DNA of 64,000 nucleotides from Rhodospirillales bacterium (GTDB taxonomy: Bacteria; Pseudomonadota; Alphaproteobacteria; Rhodospirillales; Shumkoniaceae). Positions 53,731 through 61,689 of the stretch are shown here, in pieces. Positions within the stretch are counted from its first letter, which is position 1. The number at the start of each line of letters is the position of its first letter. The position numbers and the translations under genes were made by a program. Under the pieces are notes generated by a model that was given only the letters and a program-made list of their open reading frames with translations, did not search any database and had not been told where the DNA came from. The DNA is taken from contig JAHDSF010000013.1 in assembly GCA_018432935.1 (NCBI GenBank), positions 55,703 through 119,702 of the forward strand, given 5' to 3'.

Positions 53731-53793
53731 TCTCTTCCTCCGGCGCGCCGGCCCGACCATCTATGGTGCCGGGGCGTGCACCGGAGGAAGAGA
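53731..53793. promoter_or_regulatory. Long interrupted hairpin in the leader of the 521-aa gene
   Basis: TCTCTTCCTCCGG (53731-53743) is perfectly complementary to CCGGAGGAAGAGA (53781-53793). Inside, CGCGCCGGC (53744-53752) pairs with GCCGGGGCG (53768-53776) with one mismatch, and ACCAT/ATGGT (53756-53760 / 53763-53767) closes the top. In total about 26 pairs over 63 bases. The right arm carries GGAGGA, 13 bases before the ATG at 53802, so folding would hide a potential ribosome-binding site. Confidence 0.6.
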
Positions 53794-53801
53794 AAGGCAG
53801 C

Positions 53802-55367
53802 ATGGACTTGCGGGTGCACGGATTGTTCCTTGACGACAAACTGGGCCGCGACGGTTGTCCGAACCTGCCGGGTTGCCGCGCCATCGTGCTCGCGCTGCGG
53901 CAGGGATTCATCAACTACGAGCTTACCAAACGGCTGTTCCTCAGCTATGGCCCGCTGGATGCCCTCGAGATCCCGCCGGACGTCGTGGCGAACGGGTTCG
54001 AGGCGCTGGCGACCATCGACCTGGACGGTCTTTCCTCGATCGAGGATGCGCTGGAGCAGGCCCGTGTCCGCACCGAAAAGCGGGGGCGCGTCAACCGCGA
54101 GATCGAACGGGCCCGACGCAACGGCTACTACGTCAGGACGTTCCCGTACGCGCTGCACATCCCCGACATCGTCGCCATTCACCATTCGAAGCCGATCCGC
54201 AACCAACGGCCGATGACGGCGAACTACCTGAAGACCGTGGACCAGATGGGCGGCGCGCCGACCGCACCGGTCGACGAGGCTTCGCCCCCTTGCCCCCATC
54301 ACCACTGGGAAAGCTGGGGCGTCTTCCAGCCGCTCCCCGGCTACCGTCAGGGGGCGGTCGTCACCGGCGAAAAGCTGGTGGGCTACATAAGGCTGCGCCG
54401 TTCCGGCAACACGGCTTGGTACAACAAGATCATGGGCCATGGCGACCACCTCGGCCAGGGCATCATGTACCTGCTCCATTTCGAGTTGCTGCGTCACCTG
54501 CTGGAGACGCGCCCCGCAGGTCTGCGTCACTTGATCTATCACCAGTACCGCAACCCTCGGGGCGACACGCTGTTCGACTGGAAGCGCAAGGTCCTGTTCG
54601 ATCCCCGGTGGGCCATCTACGAAGACGATCGGCCATGGTCGTTCGGCGATGATCGCGCGTCTGTCCCCGTGCCGCTCAAGCTCCGCCATGTCGAGGCTGT
54701 GGTTGCAGGCGACCGCGCCGCGCTGTGCGATGCGATGCGACGCAGCGGGGCGTCGATCGAGCAGGTGCGCCGATGGACGCGGGCCTGGTTGCGCGATCCC
54801 GGGCTGCTGCGCTTCACCTTCGATCCCGACGAGGTCCCCGGCCGCGACGCTCTTGCCGCTCTGGCAAGCAACGCCTTTCCCAGGGAGGTCCTGGACGGGG
54901 TGGCCTCGGTTCACGTGACGGCCGGGGTTGATGCCCTTGGGCTCGACCTGCTGCCGCCGATCGCCGACGCCGCGATCCCGGAGGTCGAGGTTGCGGTTCT
55001 ATCCGGCGGGGATCTCCCGTCGTTGCGGAGGCTGTATCCGACGGGTTGGCGCTTCCGCCCCGCCGGCACCGCGCCCGGGGAGGGCAGCGCCGATCTCGTC
55101 ATCCTCGATCCGGCTCCGCCGGCTCGGGAATTCCGCCGCGAAGACGTGCCGTTGCTGCGGGCCGCGCGCAGGCGCCTCGTCGTCGGCCTCGAGCGCAAGG
55201 AGCTGCAGCGGCTGGGACAGAGGGTCGACGGGCACGTGGCGGTCAACGCCAGCGAGACCGCGACGGCCTTCGGCGTCGCTCAGGGCATCCGCCTTGTCAG
55301 ACCGTCGTTGTCATACCGCCACCGGCGGGGCGGCGGGTGCTACTGGCTGGCCGCCGAGGTCGCCTGA
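53802..55367 (+). CDS. Protein of unknown function (521 aa)
   Basis: I do not recognise this protein. It starts MDLRVHGLFLDDKLGRDGCP and has no signal peptide or membrane segment. The central part, HHHWESWGVFQPLPGYRQGA, LVGYIRLRRSGNTAWYNKIM, GHGDHLGQGIMYLLHFELLR and LIYHQYRNPRGDTLFDWKRK, has the strand-strand-helix order and a G-x-G-x-x-x-x-x-L helix start reminiscent of GNAT acyltransferases, a weak resemblance. The last 150 residues form an alpha/beta segment (EVEVAVLSGGDLPSLRRLYP, DLVILDPAPPAREFRREDVP) that resembles a small nucleotide- or SAM-binding fold. The methyltransferase beside it and the upstream glycan operon suggest a modifying enzyme; this is inference only. Confidence 0.6.
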   Translation: MDLRVHGLFLDDKLGRDGCPNLPGCRAIVLALRQGFINYELTKRLFLSYGPLDALEIPPDVVANGFEALATIDLDGLSSIEDALEQARVRTEKRGRVNREIERARRNGYYVRTFPYALHIPDIVAIHHSKPIRNQRPMTANYLKTVDQMGGAPTAPVDEASPPCPHHHWESWGVFQPLPGYRQGAVVTGEKLVGYIRLRRSGNTAWYNKIMGHGDHLGQGIMYLLHFELLRHLLETRPAGLRHLIYHQYRNPRGDTLFDWKRKVLFDPRWAIYEDDRPWSFGDDRASVPVPLKLRHVEAVVAGDRAALCDAMRRSGASIEQVRRWTRAWLRDPGLLRFTFDPDEVPGRDALAALASNAFPREVLDGVASVHVTAGVDALGLDLLPPIADAAIPEVEVAVLSGGDLPSLRRLYPTGWRFRPAGTAPGEGSADLVILDPAPPAREFRREDVPLLRAARRRLVVGLERKELQRLGQRVDGHVAVNASETATAFGVAQGIRLVRPSLSYRHRRGGGCYWLAAEVA

Positions 55368-55452
55368 TTCCTGCCTGCGACGCATTTGTGATCCGGGAAC
55401 GGATTCCCCATGTCTCTGACGATGCACGTGCGCCATCTGGAGGCCGAGCAGG

Positions 55453-56841
55453 ATGGTGCGGAGGCCCTCGTTCCTGCGAACCGTGTCGGATTTCGTTCTC
55501 GGCGAACCCTCCAGGTCGCGCCTTCCGGAACGCGTCCGCGAGGCGATCGAGGTCCAGCAGCGCCGCAGCGAACTCCTGATCGTCCTCGTCCAGATTCCGC
55601 TGATCGTCTTCTTCGCGATCCTGTACGCCATCTCGCCCAAGACCTTTTCGTCCGAGATGTTCGCGCCGGTGCCCTGGACGCTGGCCGGATATTTCGCCTT
55701 CAGCGGATTGCGTCTGATCCTGACGTTGCGGCCGCGGATCCCGGCCTGGCTGCCGTTCGTCTCGGTTGTCGTAGAGATCGCGCTTCTTCTCACCCTGATC
55801 TGGAGCTTCCATATCCAGTACGAGCAGCCGGCGCCCTTCTATCTGAAGGCGCCGACGATGCTCTACATCTTCATCTTCATCGCGCTTCGAACGCTTCGCT
55901 TCGATCCGCTTCACGTTCTCGTCGGCGGCGCGGCCGGAGCTCTCGGCTGGCTGGCGCTGGTGGCGATCGCCCTCGCCAGCGCCGACGACATCGACCTCGT
56001 GGTGACGCGCGACTACGTCCTCTACATGACGTCGAACACGGTCCTGATCGGCGCCGAGGTGGACAAGATGGTGGTGATCCTGTCGGTCACCGCGGTGCTC
56101 GCCCTGGCGCTGGTGCGTGCCAAACGCCTCATGCACAACGCGATCGTCGACAATGCCCGGGCAAGCGACCTCTCGCGCTTCATCACTCCCGAGGTCGCGC
56201 AGCGCATCACCGGCGCCGACCGCGCCATCGAGCCGGGATACAGCGAAGTCCGCGAAGGGACCATTCTGTTCACCGATATCGAAGGCTTCTCGGGCATCTC
56301 CGAACGCATCACGCCGCAGACATTGATGACCGCTCTCAACGAGTATTTCGCCGCCGTAGCCCAGGTTCTCGAGCGGCACCATGGAGTGATCCACCAATAT
56401 CACGGCGATGCCATGCTGGTGGCCTTCAACACCCTCGACGACGACCCCGATCATGCGGCCAATGCCCTGCGCACCGCGCTGGCCATCCAGCAACTGGTGA
56501 ACGGCCGCACGTTCGGCGACGGACTGGTGCTGAAGACCCGTTGCGGCATCAATACCGGCACCGTGGTGGTAGGTGCGTTCGGCGGCCGGGATCACATGCT
56601 GTTCACGGTGCACGGCGATGCCGTCAACATCGCGGCTCGTCTCGAGCAGCTCAACAAAAGCTACGGAACCTACGTCCTGGCGAGCGAGGCCACCATCGCC
56701 GCGGCCGGTCCGGCATTCAACGTGGCCGCCAAGGACAGTGTTGCCGTGCGCGGCCGCATCTCCGCTATCCGCTGCTTCGAGGTCGAATCCGAGGCGATCC
56801 AACCGCAGCCCCGGCTCGGGGCCGGGGGCACGCTGAACTGA
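55453..56841 (+). CDS. Membrane-bound class III adenylate/guanylate cyclase
   Basis: A 462-residue protein. The N-terminal half (about residues 40-220) has six membrane segments, for example LLIVLVQIPLIVFFAILYAI and WLPFVSVVVEIALLLTLIWS. A linker (ASDLSRFITPEVAQRI) leads to the cyclase domain: GTILFTDIEGFSGISERITP with the first metal Asp near residue 275, HQYHGDAMLVAFNTLDDDPD with the second metal Asp, RCGINTGTVVVGAFGGRDHM and FTVHGDAVNIAARLEQLNKS with the transition-state Asn and Arg. It should make cAMP (or cGMP) at the membrane. A cyclic-nucleotide-binding protein is encoded at 36864-37334. Confidence 0.9.
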   Translation: MVRRPSFLRTVSDFVLGEPSRSRLPERVREAIEVQQRRSELLIVLVQIPLIVFFAILYAISPKTFSSEMFAPVPWTLAGYFAFSGLRLILTLRPRIPAWLPFVSVVVEIALLLTLIWSFHIQYEQPAPFYLKAPTMLYIFIFIALRTLRFDPLHVLVGGAAGALGWLALVAIALASADDIDLVVTRDYVLYMTSNTVLIGAEVDKMVVILSVTAVLALALVRAKRLMHNAIVDNARASDLSRFITPEVAQRITGADRAIEPGYSEVREGTILFTDIEGFSGISERITPQTLMTALNEYFAAVAQVLERHHGVIHQYHGDAMLVAFNTLDDDPDHAANALRTALAIQQLVNGRTFGDGLVLKTRCGINTGTVVVGAFGGRDHMLFTVHGDAVNIAARLEQLNKSYGTYVLASEATIAAAGPAFNVAAKDSVAVRGRISAIRCFEVESEAIQPQPRLGAGGTLN

Positions 56842-57369
56842 CAGGGACTGTCACGTCGTCGCGTCCGCTGACGGCTTCAACTGCATTCCGCCCCTTCGGG
56901 GCGCGGCGAAGCCGGGTCCCTTGCGGAGCTCCGAACTCGGATCGCGAGAGGGGCGCGGCCACTGAAACGGCGCCTACGGGTGCGATGCCAACCGACATGC
57001 GCTCGTATTCTCCAGGCTTCCGCAACCGGTTTGGGACCCTTCGGGCTCGGGCAGGTGGCCGCCGATTCGTCCCTGTTCCGCTTCGGCGAGGAGGCGGTTC
57101 GCGATTCGGAACGGCGAAGACATGCGCCAAGTCACCGCCGGCGTCGAGCTCGGAGTCCCGGGCGATCCAGCCTCATTGAGCGATGCCCGCGCGCTTTTCT
57201 CACAATTGCTACAAACATTTCCTTCCCGTCTCGGGCACAATGCCCGATACTCCGGCGCGTTTCCCTCGCGCGGCCGACGTGTCGTGGGAAGGACCGGAGG
57301 GGCGGGAAGGTCGCCTGCGTTCCCGTGAGGCAGCAAGGCGTGTCGAGTCGGATCCGAGTGGTGTCGTAG
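56842..57369. other. 528-bp spacer
   Basis: No gene is visible. It contains small inverted repeats: GACAG/CTGTC (56840-56852) and CGCCCC/GGGGCG around TTC (56889-56903). Neither is followed by a T-run. An AT-richer stretch near 57195-57230 could hold the promoter of the decarboxylase but no clear boxes were found. Confidence 0.4.
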
Positions 57370-58989
57370 ATGAACAGTGTGAGTGCCGATGGACTGCGCG
57401 CGGTCTCTGGTACCGACGCGTCGGAGAGTGAGCGAGTCGAACAGTGGGGCGGTCTCAGGCTTGATGCGTTCGACCCCAAGGCCTTCCGGACAAACGCCGA
57501 GATCGCGGTCTCCAAGCTGGAGCGGTATCTAGCCGACTCGTCGATCCGAGGACTGACGCTTACCGATCCGGAAATCCTGCTCGAGAAGGCACGGGCCCTC
57601 ATGGCGGAACCGGAGGGCCGGCTTGGCGGACTCGACGAGCACAGACTCGGCGAGATCCTTGACCTCTACATACGGACGGGCATTCAGGTCCATTCCCCCG
57701 GGTACATGGGCCGGCAGTTCTCCGGCGTGGTTCCGCTTGCCGGGGTCGTCGACTTCGTCAGCTCGGTCGTCAACCAGCCGTCGTCGTTCTACGAAGCAGG
57801 CCAGTTGCCCCGGGTGGCCGAATGCCTCATGGCCGACGAGCTCAATCGTTTCATCGGTTGGCCGCAGGGTCGCTTCGCCATGATCACCACCTCGGGCGGC
57901 TCGCTGGCCAACCTCACCGCGATGCTGGCGGCACGCAACGACAAGCTGCCGCGATTCTGGTCCGAAGGGGCTTTTGCGCTGTCCGGCCAACCGCGCCCCG
58001 CGATCGCGGTCGGCGAGGACGCTCACTACAGCGTTCATAGGGCGGCCGGAATTCTGGGCATCGGCGACGACCAGATCGTCGTCCTCCCCTGCAACGGCCG
58101 GCGCCAGATCGACATCGCCGCCGTGCAACCGACTCTCCAGGCCGCAGAGGATCGGGGGCTCAAGGTCTTCTGCCTGGTCGCCTCGGCCGGGACCACTTCG
58201 ATCGGCGCCTTCGACTCCCTCGGCGAGCTGGCGGCGATCGCCCACGCACGGGACATCTGGCTCCACGTCGACGGAACGCACGGTGCCAGTCTGCTGGTTT
58301 CGGACGCGCTGCGCCACAAGCTGGAGGGGATAGAAGACGTCGATTCCCTGGCCTGGGACGCCCACAAGATGATGTTCGTCCCCGCGATGTGCACCCTGCT
58401 CTTCTACAAGAACAAGGAGAAGAGCTACGGCGCCTTCGTGCAGGAAGCTTCCTACGTCTTCGAGAAGGCGCCCGACGTCGTTACCGAATTCGATTCCGCC
58501 GAGCAGAACTTCGAGTGCACCAAGCGGCCGATGATCATGGGCCTGTGGGTCCTATGGGCGCTGTACGGGCCGCGGCTGTTCGCCGAGAAGATCGAGTACC
58601 TCTGCCAACTTACCGGCAAGGCCCATGCAGTGCTGGAGGACGAGCCGGAGTTCGCCGCTCTTCACGAGCCGGAGGCCAACATCCTCTGCTTCCGCTACGT
58701 CCCCTCCAACCTGCCCCACCACCGCCTGGGCGACTTCCAGGTAGCCATCCGCAACCGCATCCGTAAGGAGGGCCGGTTCTTCATCTCGAAAGTCGACATC
58801 GAGGGCTTGGCTGCCCTGCGCGTCGTGATGATGAACCACCGCATCCACATCGGCCACTTCCAGGCGCTGCTGCGGGAAATCCGGACGGTGGGGCAGAGCA
58901 TCCTGAAGGAGTGGGCGGCCGCCGCATCGGAAAATGAATGGGCCTTCGGCGCATGCCGGCAACCCGAACGGCTTCGAACGTCCGTCTGA
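57370..58989 (+). CDS. PLP-dependent decarboxylase (group II, diaminobutyrate/aromatic amino acid type)
   Basis: A 539-residue enzyme. VHSPGYMGRQFSGVVPLAGV, NQPSSFYEAGQLPRVAECLM, MITTSGGSLANLTAMLAARN, WLHVDGTHGASLLVSDALRH (PLP-ring Asp) and SLAWDAHKMMFVPAMCTLLF with the Schiff-base Lys are in the family order. C-terminal RIRKEGRFFISKVDIEGLAA and LRVVMMNHRIHIGHF complete it. Group II enzymes decarboxylate aromatic amino acids, glutamate, 2,4-diaminobutyrate or similar; the exact substrate cannot be read. The nearby NRPS and GNAT genes suggest supply of an amine building block. The ribosome-binding site before ATG 57370 is weak. Confidence 0.87.
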   Translation: MNSVSADGLRAVSGTDASESERVEQWGGLRLDAFDPKAFRTNAEIAVSKLERYLADSSIRGLTLTDPEILLEKARALMAEPEGRLGGLDEHRLGEILDLYIRTGIQVHSPGYMGRQFSGVVPLAGVVDFVSSVVNQPSSFYEAGQLPRVAECLMADELNRFIGWPQGRFAMITTSGGSLANLTAMLAARNDKLPRFWSEGAFALSGQPRPAIAVGEDAHYSVHRAAGILGIGDDQIVVLPCNGRRQIDIAAVQPTLQAAEDRGLKVFCLVASAGTTSIGAFDSLGELAAIAHARDIWLHVDGTHGASLLVSDALRHKLEGIEDVDSLAWDAHKMMFVPAMCTLLFYKNKEKSYGAFVQEASYVFEKAPDVVTEFDSAEQNFECTKRPMIMGLWVLWALYGPRLFAEKIEYLCQLTGKAHAVLEDEPEFAALHEPEANILCFRYVPSNLPHHRLGDFQVAIRNRIRKEGRFFISKVDIEGLAALRVVMMNHRIHIGHFQALLREIRTVGQSILKEWAAAASENEWAFGACRQPERLRTSV

Positions 58990-59045
58990 CGGCCGGCTGG
59001 TCCCCCAAGGCGATAGCCGGCGCCCATGTCGGCCGGCGTCGACGC

Positions 59046-59720
59046 TCAGACGCCGGGTACCTTGCCGAGGTCCCGACACTCCATCAGGTCTATGCTCGGA
59101 TGATCCGTGACGGACGCGAAGACGGCGCGGTTGTCGTATCGGTAATCCTGGTAGAGGACACGGTCGATGACGTCGAATCCCGAGGAAAGCAACATCCGTC
59201 CCGAGGCAGTGTTAGTGGTCAGCGCGAAGGCTGACCGGTAGCCCTTCTCCCTCGCGTTCCGCAAGCTCGCGCGGCAGATCAGCCGTCCCAGGCCCCTGCC
59301 CAGGCAGCCGGGCAGCACGCCGATGGCAAACAGATAGACCGTCGATCCCGCGGCGACCGTCCGCGTCGAGAAATAGGAATCGTGGAAGCGCCGCGCAATC
59401 TCGGCAATCGGCGCGAACTTCGGCGATGCCGGGCCACAACTGTCGACCGGCGGAGCAAGCGCGTCCATGGCGATCGCAGCCGCGACCATCCGCCCGCCGG
59501 GTTCACGCACCACCAGGCTCAGGCCATTGCGCTGAACCGCTTCGAGTTCGAGGCTGATCATCGTTCGAAATTCGTCGGGGGTGATCGACAAGGCGATCTC
59601 GATCGGGTCATGGCTGCAGAAGCTCTCCGTCAGCAGTTCCACCGCCTCTCGGTAGTCCTTCTCGCCAAATGGCGACGGCGCGAAGCCCGACAGATCTTCT
59701 CCCGGCAATCCAGATCCCAT
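59046..59720 (-). CDS. GNAT family N-acetyltransferase
   Basis: A 224-residue protein. The acetyl-CoA pyrophosphate loop is GVLPGCLGRGLGRLICRASL (R/Q-x-x-G-x-G/A type), preceded by the strand VYLFAIG and followed by YRSAFALTTNTASGRMLLSS and GFDVIDRVLYQDYRY, as in GNAT enzymes. It converges on the decarboxylase gene. An acyl acceptor cannot be named; a polyamine-like product of the neighbouring decarboxylase is possible. Confidence 0.82.
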   Translation of the reverse strand: MGSGLPGEDLSGFAPSPFGEKDYREAVELLTESFCSHDPIEIALSITPDEFRTMISLELEAVQRNGLSLVVREPGGRMVAAAIAMDALAPPVDSCGPASPKFAPIAEIARRFHDSYFSTRTVAAGSTVYLFAIGVLPGCLGRGLGRLICRASLRNAREKGYRSAFALTTNTASGRMLLSSGFDVIDRVLYQDYRYDNRAVFASVTDHPSIDLMECRDLGKVPGV

Positions 59721-59769
59721 TACACCCGCTCCGAGACTCGAAAACCCCTCGCGCCGACGCGGCCGCGCG

Positions 59770-60327
59770 TCAGCCCAATCGGCGTCGGAAGGCCTGGAGG
59801 AAATTCCTGCTGTCGTTGATCGTGCCGTCCGCCACCGCCCGCTTCATCAAGGAATTGGCCACGGCAAGACCGGCGGCCGCCTTGGCGGCAGGCTCCATCG
59901 TGAATCCCGGCCGAACGTCGAGACGCAATTCCCAGTCCAGGTTCAGCTGGTTCGCTATATTCAGGGTCAGTGTGTATCCGTACACGCCCGGGACGGTGGC
60001 CTCCGCGTTGGCGCCCCACCAGTAGCCGAACCCGCCGCCCAGTTCCGGGGAATCGAAGAGCTGTGGGATCAGGATGCCTTTCTCGACCGCTTCGCCCCCC
60101 ACGCCCTTGACCGAGACGCTCATCTCGGGCTTGGTCCAGTCGATGGGGCCCACCAGCCAATTCATGACTTGGCATCCCACGACCACGGTCGTCAGGCACC
60201 CCGTTCCCTGGCCGGATGAACCGTTGACGCGATTGTTGTCGACGGAATAGACGTTCCCCGCAAGACTTCCCGTTTCCAGCGCGGCCTCGACATCGACCAC
60301 AGCAACAATGGCGAGTTGGCTATTCAT
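59770..60327 (-). CDS. AidA/PixA (inclusion body) family protein
   Basis: A 185-residue protein, third of three paralogues in the direction of transcription. QLAIVAVVDVEAALETGSLA, GNVYSVDNNRVNGSSGQGTG and LTTVVVGCQVMNWLVGPIDW follow the AidA/PixA pattern: an N-terminal I-x-x-V-D strand, YMVDxN-type motif, then GxxIxW. ATVPGVYGYTLTLNIANQL is the family's C-terminal strand pair; a 40-residue tail with DSRNFLQAF is extra. No signal peptide. PixA forms inclusion bodies in Xenorhabdus and AidA is quorum-sensing-controlled in Burkholderia (established); the molecular function is unknown. Confidence 0.7.
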   Translation of the reverse strand: MNSQLAIVAVVDVEAALETGSLAGNVYSVDNNRVNGSSGQGTGCLTTVVVGCQVMNWLVGPIDWTKPEMSVSVKGVGGEAVEKGILIPQLFDSPELGGGFGYWWGANAEATVPGVYGYTLTLNIANQLNLDWELRLDVRPGFTMEPAAKAAAGLAVANSLMKRAVADGTINDSRNFLQAFRRRLG

Positions 60328-60354
60328 AACTTTACTCCTACAGAAGTCCGCTCG

Positions 60355-60816
60355 TCAGGCGCTGACGATGAGTCTGGCATATTTTTCCATCGTCATCCGC
60401 CTTCCGTTGACGTTGAACTCGATCAGATACTGGTACTCACCCGGCCTGATCACCTTGCCGAAGTTGACGACGCCCGCCCAGTATTCTCCCGATGGCGCAC
60501 CATATCGCCCGAGCCGGACGCACGGGGTGCCGGCCGCCGTGATCGGCTGCCCGCCCTGAAAGAACGAGATCTTCTGGATCTGCACATCGGTCTGGAAGTC
60601 GATTCCCAGGACGTGCCAATTCAGCACCTGGGCGAACCGCACCCCGGTCGCTAGGGTGTCCGTGCCCAGGCCCGAGCTGGGGACGCATCCTCCAACTCCG
60701 GAACCGGCGTGATTGGCGGGGCTGTTGTCCACCATGAACAACTTGCCGTCGAGCGACCCCGACCTGAGTGCGCCGATGACATCGACCACACTCAGAATGT
60801 TCAGCTGCGGAATCAT
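60355..60816 (-). CDS. AidA/PixA (inclusion body) family protein
   Basis: A 153-residue paralogue of its neighbours and the family's usual size. QLNILSVVDVIGALRSGSLD, GKLFMVDNSPANHAGSGVGG, VRFAQVLNWHVLGIDFQTDV, IQKISFFQGGQPITAAGTPC and VIRPGEYQYLIEFNVNGRRM match the AidA/PixA order. No signal peptide. It is separated by 27 bases from the gene after it and by 30 from the gene before it, so the three are probably co-transcribed leftward. Confidence 0.72.
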   Translation of the reverse strand: MIPQLNILSVVDVIGALRSGSLDGKLFMVDNSPANHAGSGVGGCVPSSGLGTDTLATGVRFAQVLNWHVLGIDFQTDVQIQKISFFQGGQPITAAGTPCVRLGRYGAPSGEYWAGVVNFGKVIRPGEYQYLIEFNVNGRRMTMEKYARLIVSA

Positions 60817-60846
60817 GGCATCCTTGGGAAAATGAACGCGATCGGC

Positions 60847-61365
60847 TCACCGAACATCGAGCGACAGCGAGGAGGGGCCAATCATGGTCTGCCCGCTGAC
60901 GTCGAGTGCGATGTCATACGTGTAGCGCCCGGCCGCCGACGCATCGACCCGGCCTGTCCAATAGATGAAAGTACCGTCGTAGAGCGACATCTTCGCGGCG
61001 TTGCTCACGATCGCCCCGGGGCCGGAAACCCCCGCCATGTCGACGCTGGTCTCGACCTCCATACTCCAGACGCACCAACTGATCGCAGCACCCGGCGCGA
61101 TCACGGAGACCAGGTTCCCGGTCCCGAGGTTGGAGGATCCGCCGCGGGCGTTGTTGTCGAACCAATAGGCGTTGTTCGCCAACGAGCCATCCGCCAGTGA
61201 CTGGGTGACGTCGATCACGCCGATGATGCTGATCGCCCTGGGCAAGCCATCGGATTCTGCCCTCACCGCCGCGGCGACTTCTCGGGGAAGAAAGGCGCCT
61301 GCCGTGAACGCCGCAGCCAAAGCGATGAAATCGCGGCGCGTTTCGAAGAACTTACGATCCCCCAT
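60847..61365 (-). CDS. AidA/PixA family protein with twin-arginine signal
   Basis: A 172-residue paralogue, first of the three. Unlike the others it begins with a twin-arginine-type signal: TRRDFIALAAAFTAGAFLPR, so it should be exported folded to the periplasm. The domain then repeats the family pattern: AISIIGVIDVTQSLADGSLA, NNAYWFDNNARGGSSNLGTG, ISWCVWSMEVETSVDMAG, MSLYDGTFIYWTGRVDASAA and GRYTYDIALDVSGQTMIG. The NRPS gene diverges from it across 324 bases. Confidence 0.72.
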   Translation of the reverse strand: MGDRKFFETRRDFIALAAAFTAGAFLPREVAAAVRAESDGLPRAISIIGVIDVTQSLADGSLANNAYWFDNNARGGSSNLGTGNLVSVIAPGAAISWCVWSMEVETSVDMAGVSGPGAIVSNAAKMSLYDGTFIYWTGRVDASAAGRYTYDIALDVSGQTMIGPSSLSLDVR

Positions 61366-61689
61366 GGTGATCCCCCCAGATCAATCCAACGGACAGGGCA
61401 ACACCCCCGTCACGCCGACCCGCGCCTCGAACGCGGGCGGCAGGTCAACATACGCGATTACGTCTGACGAGCAAAGCGCCGGCGGCCCCGATCGAGGACA
61501 GCGCCGACTCCCATCCGCTCGCGGCCGCACGTTCCACGATCTCTGGCAGCCATCGCCATCCGCCACATCTTTGGATGAAAATCAAGCGAAAGGCGTGGTC
61601 GCCAAACGTATGAAGATCATGCAATAATTCGCTCCCCTCCGCCCCGCCGGGCGTTCACCAGCACACGTGCCGCTCCTCGCTTGTATGCA
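61366..61689. other. 324-bp divergent spacer between AidA-like genes and NRPS
   Basis: It must hold promoters for both directions. A 6-bp stem CCCGCG/CGCGGG lies near 61421-61440. I searched for a lux-type box, because AidA proteins can be quorum-controlled, and saw none convincing. Base composition is less GC-rich near 61570-61630. Confidence 0.4.

Noticed and set aside
56840..56903. Two small hairpins after the cyclase gene as terminators
   Set aside because: Stems of five and six pairs without a following T-run.
61366..61689. A lux-type box controlling the AidA-like genes and NRPS
   Set aside because: No 18-20-base palindrome of that type was found in the spacer.
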